From Bradyrhizobiaceae bacterium PARB1 (GTDB lineage: Bacteria; Pseudomonadota; Alphaproteobacteria; Rhizobiales; Xanthobacteraceae), in assembly GCA_002256345.1 (NCBI GenBank), contig NKIY01000002.1, forward strand, positions 496,001 to 560,000: a stretch of 64,000 bases of DNA, given 5' to 3'. Both the position numbers and the translations under genes were made by a program. The notes below the pieces were generated by a model. It made no database searches and was not told the DNA's origin. It saw only the letters and a program-made list of their open reading frames with translations. Below are positions 46,201 to 52,622 of the stretch, one piece after another. The number at the start of each line of letters is the position of its first letter. Position 1 is the first letter of the stretch.

Positions 46201-49200
46201 CGAGAACCGCCTGTTCGCCGATCCAGATCGCGCGTCGATGCGCGTGCTGCGACACATTGGTGGGAATCGAAGCAGGCGGCCCATCGATATTGATGTCGAT
46301 CTTGCCGCCGAAGGCATTCAGCCGTCCCTCGACATCGATCTGGCTGAGCGCACCGCCGAGCAGGCTGATGCTGCGGCCCGGATCGACCGAGACGGTCGCC
46401 TCCTTACCGATGACGATGTCGCCACCCAGCAGCAGTTGCTGCGAGCGCAGTACGAGATCGGCACCGTTGCGCTGGGTCAAGGTGCGCTTCATCGGATTAT
46501 CGAGATAGAGCGGCGCCTGCACGACCTGAAGCACGGCGGCGCGATCGCCGGCATTCAGTGCGGCGGTGTCGCGCACCTGATAGACCGGCGCGACGATCTC
46601 GAGTTTGGTGCCGTCGGCAACCGTGACACCGCGATAGCCGTTGATGTCGTATTTGGCGAAACCGCGGCGGAAGAACTCCGGCGTCAGCAACAACTGCCGA
46701 TCCGCGACCGGCGATCCGGCCGCGGCGATCAGCACCGACGAGGTCGCGATCGTCAGCGTACCCGCGCCGCCGATGCCATAGCCGCGAATGTCGCCCTCGA
46801 GGCGAAGGGTCGAATTGAACGCGTTGGCATTGACCGACTTGCCGCTCACCAGCGTGACACTGCCGCCCTTGCCGCCACTGACCTTGCCATCGACAAGCAG
46901 CGCCGCGCCCGACGACACGTCGATCAGCGCGCCGCTTTCAATGGTCAGATCGCGCGATGCCTGCAAATCGACGGCGCCGCCGTCCAGATGGCCGAGCAAA
47001 GCCAATGTACTGCCATCCGCCGTCGTGTCGCCGACGACACCCGAGACGTCGATCGCCGCGCCGCTGCGCAGCGTGAGTGACGGCTTGATGCCGTTGACCA
47101 GCTCTTCCAGCGTCGCCCCTGTGCGAACCGATGTGAACAGGTTGGTCGAGGTCACCCGTCCGCCATGGGCGGTGACATTCGCCTTGATGTCGATGCTCGC
47201 AGCGGTCATGTCGAGCGTGCCGCCATCGGCGAGGATCAGGCCGTGATCGATGCTGATGCTGCCGCGGGTGCCGAGATCGAGACCGCCGAGGCGCTGGCCG
47301 CTGAGCCGGTCCGCATCGAGCCAAAGCGTATTGACACGATCGGTCGACAGCGCGCTGCCCGCAGTGAGGCCGGCAGCGATATCCGCAATCGCCCCGATGC
47401 GAATGTCCGTGTTGTGCAAGCCAGTGCGGCCGATCGCGGAGTAATCGGCAAGGCCGAGCACGCCGGCGAGCGGCACGGCGTTCTGGACCTGCTTGTAACC
47501 ATCAGCTTCCGCCGATACGCGTGCCGAGGTCTGGCGCGCGCCCTTGACGACATCAGCGATGATGTCAGCCTCGATGATCGCAGTCGGCGTCGAAAGATTG
47601 AGACGACCGGCATCGCGGCCAACCGTGTAGCCGGCCTCATAGCGCCAGGACGACGCGCGGTCGAACAACGTGGTCCATATCTCGGTCAGCGCGGGGAGCA
47701 CCTTGCCCTGGACATTGTGCGTGCGCGTGAAACCGCCGGCCAGGCCGAGAAACTTCATGTCGGCCGGCGCATTATCGAAACTATAGATGCGGCCGTCGGA
47801 ACCGATCAGCTTGGTCGAGTAGATGCGGCCGCCGTCATAGCTGACCGAACCGCCGGAAATATCGAAACGCGCGCCCTGTTGCGCGATCACATCCTTGGCG
47901 GCCAGCGTGATGGTGCCGCCGAGTGCCGTCCATTCGCCGATCGTGTGCGCGGTGTTGGCGAGGTAGCCGCCGACTTCGAGCAGCCCGCCCTTCGTGTAGT
48001 AACGGTCGCCGGCATAGCCACCGGTGCCGTCCGGCAGCAGAACGAGATCGCGGATATCGATCCAGACGTCCTTGCTAAGCAGCGCGGCGTTGTCGCGGTT
48101 CTGTGGCGAATCTCGCAGCTCGTTGCCCTGCACATTGACGCGCACCTGATTGGCCGACATCGGCCGCACCGCACCGCGCACGCCGGAGACATCGATGCTC
48201 GCACCGGTCTCGACGAACACGCGCTGGCCGGCGCTGACCGCGACCTGGCCGCCTTGCGCCATGGTCTGCGACTGGTTCTGGAACGTAACGATCCCGCCGG
48301 TGACGACCTCGATGCGCGACTGATCCTGCCGATCCGCGAGACGCGACAGATTGTCGAACAGGCCGAGCACGGCGTTGTAACGCAACAGATTGGCGTCCGC
48401 CGACGCTTTGATCAGCGCGCTCCTCTGGCCGTCGAGGGCCGTCTCGCTGCTGTCGAGTTCGGGTAGAATGGCGGTCACGCTGCCGCCGGCGAGCGTGATA
48501 CGTCCCTGCTGGTCCGCGGCCGAATTGAGCAGATGAATGGTGCCGCGCGTGTTCACCGACGTGGTGGCGATCAGCACGCCACTCTGGTTAAGCGAGCGCC
48601 CCGCCAGCGTGATATCGCCCTGCTGTGCGAAAATGTAGCCGCGGTTGTCGACACGGCCGCTGGTGCTACCGACATCGACCAGCGGCGCGATCTCGAGGCC
48701 GCGGGTGGTCGAGATGGAGTTGCCCGTCGTGCTAAAGCCTGGGCGCAACGCAAAATGATCACCAGCAGCCAGAATGGTCTGGCCGTTCCGGGTCTCGATC
48801 TCGCCGGCATTGCTCACCTCCGAGCCGATCATCAGCACGAAGCCGCCACCCGACGTTACCGACGATGGCGCATGGGTTGCGATCGAGGCGCCAGCTTCGA
48901 CAACAACCTTGCCACCTGCCGCGGTGAAGTTCGGCACATAGTTGCCATTGACCTGCTTGCTGAAGATGCCATTGGCGCGGAAATGATCGGGGTCGAGATC
49001 GGCGCTGGACGCGACGAGCGATCCGACATTAACTTGGCTGTTGCCGCCAAAGATGATGCCGTTGCGATTGATGACCAGCATCTGGCCGTCGGCCTTGATG
49101 TTGCCGAGGATCTGACTCGGGCCGACGCCGGCAGCGACGCGGTTGAGGACGGTCCAGTTGCCGTTGCCCTGCTGGTCGAAGGTCAGCGTCGTCCGCGCGC

Positions 49201-49687
49201 CGACATTGAAACTCTGCCAGTTCAGGATCGCCTGCTGCGTGGTCTGGCGGATATTGACTTGGGTTTGCCCGGCACCATCGACACTCTGCGTCGGCGTGTT
49301 GGCGCCGTTCCAACCGGCCGGCATGTTGGGCAGCAGACCACCCGCACCGATCCCGTTAGGCACGGCCAGTGGCGCTGTGGCTGACACCTGTGCTGCGGCT
49401 GCAGCCGCCCGCGCGGCGGCCTGGATGCCCTGCATATCCTGCACCGCGCGTGCAGCACGCGCCAGCGATTGCTGCGACTGCCGCGCCGCCGCGGCCGCCT
49501 GCTGCGCCGCCTGCGCTGCGGCATCGGAGGCCACGTTTGGCGCCGAAACGGCGCCACCCGCGCCGCCGCCATTGAGAGACCGCGCCTGCAACGATGGCAT
49601 CGACATCAGGAGCGTCACTGCGCTGACCGTCGTCAGCAACGCAGTACCACGCGAAAACACCTGAAGCTTGTTGATATGCGACGCCAT
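37268..49687 (-). CDS. Giant filamentous-haemagglutinin-type (TpsA) exoprotein with DUF3739-like C-terminus
   Basis: 4139 residues from ATG 49687, chosen for the GAGG before it and a clean signal peptide (NKLQVFSRGTALLTTVSAVTLLMSMPSLQA). Residues ~50-105 are an Ala/Gln/Arg-rich helix, unusual before a TPS domain. Residues ~130-260 are the TPS domain (QAILNWQSFNVG, VINRNGIIFGGN, VNVGSLVASS). The body is a beta-solenoid with dozens of GG.I.L.A and V.SGA.IDVSG-type turns. Near residues 2790-2920 a PKGT/PAGT-rich repeat appears. Three CX4-5C pairs occur (about residues 2004, 3021, 3066). Residues ~3710-3855 resemble DUF3739 (RYGFAGNDAEALSYFVTLAPEQQ, RGREMIAALFP). The tail is charged. Likely an adhesin exported by a TpsB encoded elsewhere. 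It lies 226 bp behind the FecR gene, pointing to control by that sigma/anti-sigma pair. Confidence 0.88.
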   Translation of the reverse strand: MASHINKLQVFSRGTALLTTVSAVTLLMSMPSLQARSLNGGGAGGAVSAPNVASDAAAQAAQQAAAAARQSQQSLARAARAVQDMQGIQAAARAAAAAAQVSATAPLAVPNGIGAGGLLPNMPAGWNGANTPTQSVDGAGQTQVNIRQTTQQAILNWQSFNVGARTTLTFDQQGNGNWTVLNRVAAGVGPSQILGNIKADGQMLVINRNGIIFGGNSQVNVGSLVASSADLDPDHFRANGIFSKQVNGNYVPNFTAAGGKVVVEAGASIATHAPSSVTSGGGFVLMIGSEVSNAGEIETRNGQTILAAGDHFALRPGFSTTGNSISTTRGLEIAPLVDVGSTSGRVDNRGYIFAQQGDITLAGRSLNQSGVLIATTSVNTRGTIHLLNSAADQQGRITLAGGSVTAILPELDSSETALDGQRSALIKASADANLLRYNAVLGLFDNLSRLADRQDQSRIEVVTGGIVTFQNQSQTMAQGGQVAVSAGQRVFVETGASIDVSGVRGAVRPMSANQVRVNVQGNELRDSPQNRDNAALLSKDVWIDIRDLVLLPDGTGGYAGDRYYTKGGLLEVGGYLANTAHTIGEWTALGGTITLAAKDVIAQQGARFDISGGSVSYDGGRIYSTKLIGSDGRIYSFDNAPADMKFLGLAGGFTRTHNVQGKVLPALTEIWTTLFDRASSWRYEAGYTVGRDAGRLNLSTPTAIIEADIIADVVKGARQTSARVSAEADGYKQVQNAVPLAGVLGLADYSAIGRTGLHNTDIRIGAIADIAAGLTAGSALSTDRVNTLWLDADRLSGQRLGGLDLGTRGSISIDHGLILADGGTLDMTAASIDIKANVTAHGGRVTSTNLFTSVRTGATLEELVNGIKPSLTLRSGAAIDVSGVVGDTTADGSTLALLGHLDGGAVDLQASRDLTIESGALIDVSSGAALLVDGKVSGGKGGSVTLVSGKSVNANAFNSTLRLEGDIRGYGIGGAGTLTIATSSVLIAAAGSPVADRQLLLTPEFFRRGFAKYDINGYRGVTVADGTKLEIVAPVYQVRDTAALNAGDRAAVLQVVQAPLYLDNPMKRTLTQRNGADLVLRSQQLLLGGDIVIGKEATVSVDPGRSISLLGGALSQIDVEGRLNAFGGKIDINIDGPPASIPTNVSQHAHRRAIWIGEQAVLDVAARAAVGQGGYGTVQAGGTITIGGSHDWEATGDGPTQDIAVVIRPGALLDASGTRAMINVSGENGLAPIEVASNGGTIVLKSAHSLYLDGTFRAQAGGASAAGGTLAIALETPIFSSIANTPDNAVRQSREFILSQVFQGSGLRADLQFGEADPAFVYGVGRLGVDQIAQGGFGNLSLLVNGILSFDGNVALSLAQSIRLYGGAYALSETAASNAQVSLASAYVRLAAATRAPEDRQMIPTVTWRNGASSRGSEASFFVSADHVDIRDRVGFGARGEVKMLTGPVVVTDRRGFDSVEIFSRGDLRLLGGLAGRGLSGSVTTELHTRGDLTITAAQIYPDSGVVAQIVAGYDAGRILDIRRARDGDIAAPYSVFGELSLGANTVRQGGVVRAPMGRINIGQDLRGTYMPAANVELMSGSVTSVSAAGLLMPYGGTSDGQSYSVAGKTITPRALGTSQISLAGNSVIGRSGAVLDLSGGGELVGAGFVSGRGGSVDVIRTPLVNASPGLDFSSAKNGVYAIVPSYFGGVAPVGLEASDPTIGQQVTLPSDVGGLKAGTYTLMPANYALLPGAFRVEIGAAHTGPNVTLATETGSYVSNGYLGVANTSIRSALANRVIVTPSDTMRKHSSYNTMGYDAFVLADSARRGGIRGEILADAHNLLLDFGNSKQRVDAPLLQFDGRALFDPAAGTVGYGGAVSLEASFIEILGKGQQATAGFNGASVYADELNAFNAPRLLIGGRLNLAYAGTLATFASSGWSTTVRSGATLTGAEVFLISGRDGITVEQGASINTLAGGKPAYDSRDGVVFSAGNAGVFAVSNGWINMLAPVSNGGTQPGSIRIGDCVSGACSGETTILGRGTIAVGTDKAFTFADNVRYGAENLVFAVSSVNLGSDAALAQAAANQQLPSGLSMNQGILTRLLAGNRGEGVPAVKTLVLNVRESVNIYGSVALDTLDPATGISSIERLVLGTPAIYGYGAASDKATITTGEFIWTGLPVKPPVRSDEGETPNTPGGAIVSLLGSSTLDIAAQRIVFGYGPNTQPQTGYLADRLAVGFSAVNLRASESISANAKGTLGVYHQQGSYVAGSGYVYSGGDLTLSAPVLTGEAGSVNRITAGGNIVFTSQGASAAKRDALGAELAFTGRNVTIDGNIALASGKLSATADQLLMLGDNAHVDLSGRAIAFFEQTRYSNGGDIVLSSTSGDILQAAGSTIDLSAVNNRGGTLQATALGAGAGHVNLAGRILGSATGYYDAGGTVVPYDAAELTIRAQTVADFAGLNARLNAGEVFGARRFQIKQGDLVVGNEVKARNIEITLDGGSLTVNGTIDASGTQVGTIRLAAMNDLVINGTLDAHGTGMRFDSYGKIIDSPNRAIVDLTTRQGTLTLASSASIDLRAGTGVVAGSGARQNDGVARGTLTLNAPRIGVTNDKAGGRGDDGADDVAVNVLGMPSIRGAKTIAVNAFRIYDDAPLSSAPDSTGHKPQEITQAYLDDLDADNSKFFDRAFANTTLRAKLSGLGDYHLRPGMEIASKVSTDNPNGDLTIAGDLDLSGYRYGPGSDRGNDARRGFGEPGALAIRAKGNINIYGSINDGFAPPPTTPHDKGWYLAEWRDKNGIAYTPFGAEVSIPIDGVVLDKGTVFPKGATLGYDVSTDAIVLPKGTIVPIDVTLTDNYTLPAGTVLRGNVYNADGSIAHAAGSVMQQDTTVTGGMKLGAGTALRSDASVGALTWPKGVKLPVAITANAQVAIPRGAVIPSMTKVELIDDKMIDLRPTVNGVQGRNWALAPMLGEGATSWSMQFTAGADLGSADRRAVVPGARGSIVLADHHAMTDLSVVPGGTGLVWSEDAREAGLDPGTPVPEDLQGVCDYGPYCVTDPARISYTWGPDALPFDPSFVEGTPVPSWALESGYCTFLACNELIGPVRDVTRLTYFAPMFSVVRTGTGDLSAAAAGDFRMNSLFGFYTAGTPSAALRNANGVDPFNILRDPSTLPLGAQVNDYNAAMSAYRAWYPEQGGNLDIAVGGNITGDIAGGGKSRMPRAQLGTDGVGNWLWRQGTGSAASGAESVATSWWINFGTYVRDPMSDAASEPFLVGFTGLGTLGGGNLTVRAGGDAGVIEARGNLQDFPRSQGLIAAVGSTGRVDAGGNHTLTGGGDLSLRVGGSVNPYVAGTQNGSIGANEQKNDLTGALINLRGLTSVVASAIGNVDLTYGKRDFKDIRPNDPFTPSAAISTSGLVLVPGDSAVYLNTPGDLVLASVSDPGRVSIFNGSTYDVGGVPRAGEGQSWFSLWTDRTAINLFSAGGNLTPGTDVARSISYGSPYSNTTAGDIRAIYPSVLRATAASGSIYYGYAISGSNNTSPATILLAPSSSGALEFLAGTSLFGGGSAISMSGADTPIPTPFNPAFVGWSQRPLRITRSNTSTEGTLENYGTPVAGLVNNYPLFAFGPDTLGSRDLHAGSQSPALFYAVGGDILGLQAGEVQQFAATTGRSSLTWYSAATAARIRAGRDIVGSGGLIVNNNETDVSIIQAGRDITYANWRIGGPGALEVTAGRNIYQADAGSITSLGKLIAGDNRLGASVSMMAGAGERGPAWQALLRYLDPANQLPAGTPLDGSGKVAKTYEKELATWLKQRYGFAGNDAEALSYFVTLAPEQQRIFLRDVYFAELTAGGREYNDVKSVRYGSYLRGREMIAALFPADDDAGRPNAYLGDITMFGGSGVHTNFGGDIQMLTPGGQLLIGVEGAVPPASAGLMTQGAGNVQIYSRGSVLLGLSRIMTTFGGDILAWSATGDINAGRGAKTTVLYTPPRRVYDSYGNVTLSPVVPSSGAGIATLNPIPEVKAGNIDLIAPLGTIDAGEAGIRVSGNINLAALQIVNAANIQVQGASAGIPTVQGPNVSAALSTSNATAASQQTTTPTQGGGNAQPSVIIVEVLGYGGGGSGDDEKKREQTQRDTQEQSGPVQILGAGRLDQSALDGLTEDERRRIVR

Positions 49688-49703
49688 GACTGCCCCTCGT
49701 GCA

Positions 49704-49720
49704 GTGCGATCAAATCGCAC
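49704..49720 (-). promoter_or_regulatory. Hairpin just upstream of the giant gene's ribosome site
   Basis: GTGCGAT / ATCGCAC with a three-base loop, ending about 17 bases before the ATG at 49687. It could influence translation of the giant mRNA. Inferred from structure only. Confidence 0.4.
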
Positions 49721-49857
49721 CGTGACCATTCCAGCGAAGGACCAAAGGAAAACGATATCGACGTCCGTCGATTTGCTGCGGGTCTTACAACCGGACAGCA
49801 CATCGCAGATGACGTCAACGCGCCTGCCTTTCGTTTCTTCGTTTGATTGTCCTTAAG

Positions 49858-49886
49858 ACGGTTCAAGGCAGGCGGGACTGAACCGT
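49858..49886 (-). promoter_or_regulatory. Inverted repeat between the FecR gene and the giant gene
   Basis: ACGGTTCA (49858-49865) and TGAACCGT (49879-49886) are perfect 8-bp arms around 13 bases, starting 28 bp after the FecR stop. No T-run follows on the minus strand. It may be an operator, a processing site or an attenuator separating the regulators from the structural gene. Confidence 0.45.
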
Positions 49887-49913
49887 TTCACAAAAACTTC
49901 GCAAACAATTCGC

Positions 49914-50909
49914 TCAGGAAATAATGACGATCGCGCCAGGCAATGTGGTGACCTTGGCGCCATAGGCTTCGCGCACCATGGCGATCAGGTCATCGACGCG
50001 ATCGATCGGGATGCGGACGTCCACGGGCCGCCGGCCCAACGCTTCGTTGGCCAGGACAATGCGACCGTTGCGATAGCGATTGACCTCATTGACGACCTCG
50101 GCGAGTGGCGCCTGTCGAAACACCAATTGTCCCTCGCGCCATGCCATGACGGCGACCGGATCGACATTGACCGGCGAGCCGAGCGCACCATCCGCATAGG
50201 CGATCTGCCGCCCCGCGCCGAGATCGGCAGACCGACCGGCATAAGTGATCGCAAGCGCACCGCGATGACATGTGACCACCGAGCGTCCTGCTTCGCAGCG
50301 CAAATTGAAATTCGCATCACTAGCTCGCACAAGCCCACCGCCGGCATCGATCGATACCCCAGCGTGATCCCGCGTGGATACCGAGATCGCGGCCTCCCCC
50401 GAGACCAGTTCGACCCGGCCCGCGCCGGCATCGCCAAGCACATTGAGGCTGCTGCGCGTATTCAACTCGATCGTGACGCCATCGCTGACCGCGATGGAGC
50501 GACGTTCGGCCGTCCGAGTCCGGTAATCGGCGGCGAATTCCCGTGGCGACGGCCATAGTTGTAGCGGCGGCCGCACGACCAGATAGCCAGCCCCCGCCAA
50601 CGATGCCGCCATCGCGCCGCCGAGAAACCAACGCCGCGATGGAAGACGACGGGGCGCGACCAACCGCTCCGATCCACTGGCCACGCCTGGCCGTTGCGCG
50701 ACTTTGCCGAGACGGTCCCACAACAGATTGGCCTCGGCAAAGGCGCGGGCATGAAGCGGGCTGCGCGCACACCATTCTGTCAGCGCCTGCGCATCGGCAG
50801 CGGTCGCATGGCCCGATGTCAGGCGCACCAGCCATTGCTGTGCCTCATATTCGATGCCCTGCGGTCCACTTGCATCCGTCATCGGAGCGTTTTTCTCTGC
50901 CTCTGCCAC
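49914..50909 (-). CDS. FecR-type anti-sigma regulator
   Basis: 331 residues. The N-terminal cytoplasmic part (EAQQWLVRLTSGHATAADAQALTEWCARSPLHARAFAEA) is the DUF4880 anti-sigma domain. One membrane helix follows (WFLGGAMAASLAGAGYLVV). The periplasmic part holds the FecR domain (RTRTAERRSIAVSDGVTIELNTRSSLNV...VELVSGEAAISV) and a C-terminal STN-like segment (PLAEVVNEVNRYRNGRIVLANEALGRRPV). It should hold the adjacent sigma factor until the periplasmic STN protein signals. The start is uncertain: GTG 50909, 3 bp after the sigma stop, or ATG 50882. The gene is coupled to the sigma gene. Confidence 0.92.
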   Translation of the reverse strand: MAEAEKNAPMTDASGPQGIEYEAQQWLVRLTSGHATAADAQALTEWCARSPLHARAFAEANLLWDRLGKVAQRPGVASGSERLVAPRRLPSRRWFLGGAMAASLAGAGYLVVRPPLQLWPSPREFAADYRTRTAERRSIAVSDGVTIELNTRSSLNVLGDAGAGRVELVSGEAAISVSTRDHAGVSIDAGGGLVRASDANFNLRCEAGRSVVTCHRGALAITYAGRSADLGAGRQIAYADGALGSPVNVDPVAVMAWREGQLVFRQAPLAEVVNEVNRYRNGRIVLANEALGRRPVDVRIPIDRVDDLIAMVREAYGAKVTTLPGAIVIIS

Positions 50910-50912
50910 GAC

Positions 50913-51458
50913 CTATGACTCTTTTGCGAGGCCGGGACCGAACCTGCGGACGATTTTTCTTCCGAGTTTTCCTGCGCAGTGCTGCAAGGCCTGCACGAGC
51001 TCTTTCTCGACCATCCGCGATGAAATACCGAAGCGCGCCGCGATGTCGGCATGCTTCATCTCGTCCACCCGTGCCAGCAGGAAGATCGCCTTGCGCCGCG
51101 GCGTCAACTCGTTCAGCGCAGCAGCGAGCGCATCCATCTCCCGCCGCGCATCGGCGATACGCTCCGGATCAAGGGTCTGATCCATCATGTGCCTGAGAGC
51201 CTCGACCTCGGCAGCCGACAGTTGACGGTTATCCGCCGCCCGCCGATCTGCGGCCTCGTTGAGCGCCATGCGGAAGAGATAGGACTCCGGCTTCTGGATG
51301 CCGCTGGCATCGCCAATGCGATCCAGACGCAACCAGGTTTCGTGCAGCACTTCGGTCGCAAGCGCATCCGAACCCAGACGCCGACGCAGCCGTTCACGAA
51401 ATTGCTGGTACTTGGCTTCGAAAATGGCGCGGATCTGGACCGCCGATGTCTCCGTCAT
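50913..51458 (-). CDS. FecI-type ECF sigma factor
   Basis: 181 residues. Region 2 is FEAKYQQFRERLRRRLGSDALATEVLHETWLRL, with YLFRMALNEAADRRAADNR as the 2.3-2.4 part. Region 4 is LNELTPRRKAIFLLARVDEMKHADIAARFGISSRMVEKELVQAL, the -35 recognition helix of FecI-like factors. Its ATG (51458) overlaps the stop of the STN gene by ATGA, so the two are translationally coupled. It is expected to drive the giant exoprotein gene and probably its own operon once FecR releases it. Confidence 0.94.
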   Translation of the reverse strand: MTETSAVQIRAIFEAKYQQFRERLRRRLGSDALATEVLHETWLRLDRIGDASGIQKPESYLFRMALNEAADRRAADNRQLSAAEVEALRHMMDQTLDPERIADARREMDALAAALNELTPRRKAIFLLARVDEMKHADIAARFGISSRMVEKELVQALQHCAGKLGRKIVRRFGPGLAKES

Positions 51459-52138
51459 GGCACATCTGCCAGATGGCCGCGACATGTCTCATTGGCATTG
51501 CCGCGCCTGACCATCACCGTCACGGGCTGAGGCAATCCCGCCGGCGGCGGCGCCAACCGCATCCGCGCCACGGTATCGACGATGATCGCGCGCTCATCCT
51601 CGGAACCAGCCGAGACCGGGTGGACGGCATCGATGGTGCCGGCAGGTCCGATCCACAGTTGCACCACCGCCCGGTAGGCATCCATACGTATCGCGGGGTT
51701 CCCGCAGACCGACCGTTCGATCGTCGTTCTGAGGCGCGCGAAATACGGATCGAACTTGCCATGCGCGATCTTTTCGCGCTGTTCGTCGTCAGGCGGTGCG
51801 GATGTGTTCGGCCCCACAGCAAAGGAGGTATCGCCGATCTCCCGAAACGACAGACCGGTTCCGGCCAGCAGAATGCGCAAGGCCTCGCGCGGGACAAGCC
51901 TGCCGCTGACCGTCGTGGATTGCTTGCCGTCCGTCAGCTTGGCATCGACCAGCGTCGCCATGCCTGTCCGTTCGGCAAATTCAGCCAAAGCGGCGGGAAG
52001 ACTTTGCGCGCGGATATCGAAACGATGCACGTCATTGACCGCGAACGCCGCATCACTGGAAAAAACCACGCCCATCAGATTCATCGCAAGACCGATTGCG
52101 ATGCCCCGAGGCGCTAGACACGGCGCGGGCATCTTCAT
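51455..52138 (-). CDS. STN plus TonB-C-like periplasmic signalling protein (VreA-like)
   Basis: 227 residues from ATG 52138 (AAGG upstream; ATG 52132 also possible). After a signal peptide (GIAIGLAMNLMGVVFSSDAAFA) comes an STN domain, FDIRAQSLPAALAEFAERTGMATLVDAKLTDGKQSTTVSGRLVPREALRILL with GTGLSFREIGDTSFAV. A linker leads to a TonB C-terminal-like domain (YFARLRTTIERSVCGNPAIRM.AYRAVVQLWIGPAGTIDAVHPVSAG). There is no beta-barrel, so it is not a TonB-dependent receptor. The same two-domain layout is known for VreA of Pseudomonas aeruginosa, which works with VreI/VreR. It is the first gene of the cassette and most likely delivers the inducing signal to FecR in the periplasm. Confidence 0.85.
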   Translation of the reverse strand: MKMPAPCLAPRGIAIGLAMNLMGVVFSSDAAFAVNDVHRFDIRAQSLPAALAEFAERTGMATLVDAKLTDGKQSTTVSGRLVPREALRILLAGTGLSFREIGDTSFAVGPNTSAPPDDEQREKIAHGKFDPYFARLRTTIERSVCGNPAIRMDAYRAVVQLWIGPAGTIDAVHPVSAGSEDERAIIVDTVARMRLAPPPAGLPQPVTVMVRRGNANETCRGHLADVP

Positions 52139-52622
52139 CCACCTTGCATCCACGGGCACGCAACAGATCACGTGCCTATGGGACAAATGTTACAACGAGA
52201 TGTCAGTCGCTCCGGCCGTCCACCGCGCCTGTGCCATCCGCCCCTAGATGCGGTTATTGCGTGCGAGAAACCGAAGTCAGCACAGCCAAATCCTAGCGAG
52301 ATTTCAACGTCATACGTGTTCGCAATTTTATTCAGACTGGCGCGTCACCCCAAGGTTGGGCAGAGAATCATCGGCGATTTCAACAGGGCAGACCGCTTCG
52401 ATCTTTCGTGTTGGACGTTCCAGATCGCCGTCCCTCAAGCTTAAATCGACAAACATGACGCCCGGCCCCTACAGGAAAACTCGAACGCGATCATGAGCCG
52501 ATGGATTGGCACGATCGCGCCGATCGAGAGTGAATCCTGACCAAAATGATCCGCGATATCGCGGGTTCGCTACGTCGATCAACGGGGACGTGCCGCCAGT
52601 AGGTCACTGGCGGCACGTGATG
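52139..52622. other. Intergenic stretch upstream of the signalling cassette
   Basis: 484 bp between the STN gene and the MFS gene, which point the same way. It should contain the cassette promoter, which I cannot place. An inverted repeat GGCACG-N10-CGTGCC (52155-52176) lies 17 bp before the STN start and may sit in the leader. A perfect 13-bp hairpin lies at 52588-52618. No gene is supported. Confidence 0.45.
52588..52618 (-). terminator. Strong hairpin directly after the MFS gene
   Basis: ACGTGCCGCCAGT (52588-52600) and ACTGGCGGCACGT (52606-52618) form a perfect 13-bp stem with a five-base loop, 5 bp after the MFS stop. No T-run follows on the minus strand, so it may be a rho-assisted or 3'-stabilising structure that ends the catabolic operon. 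Confidence 0.6.
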
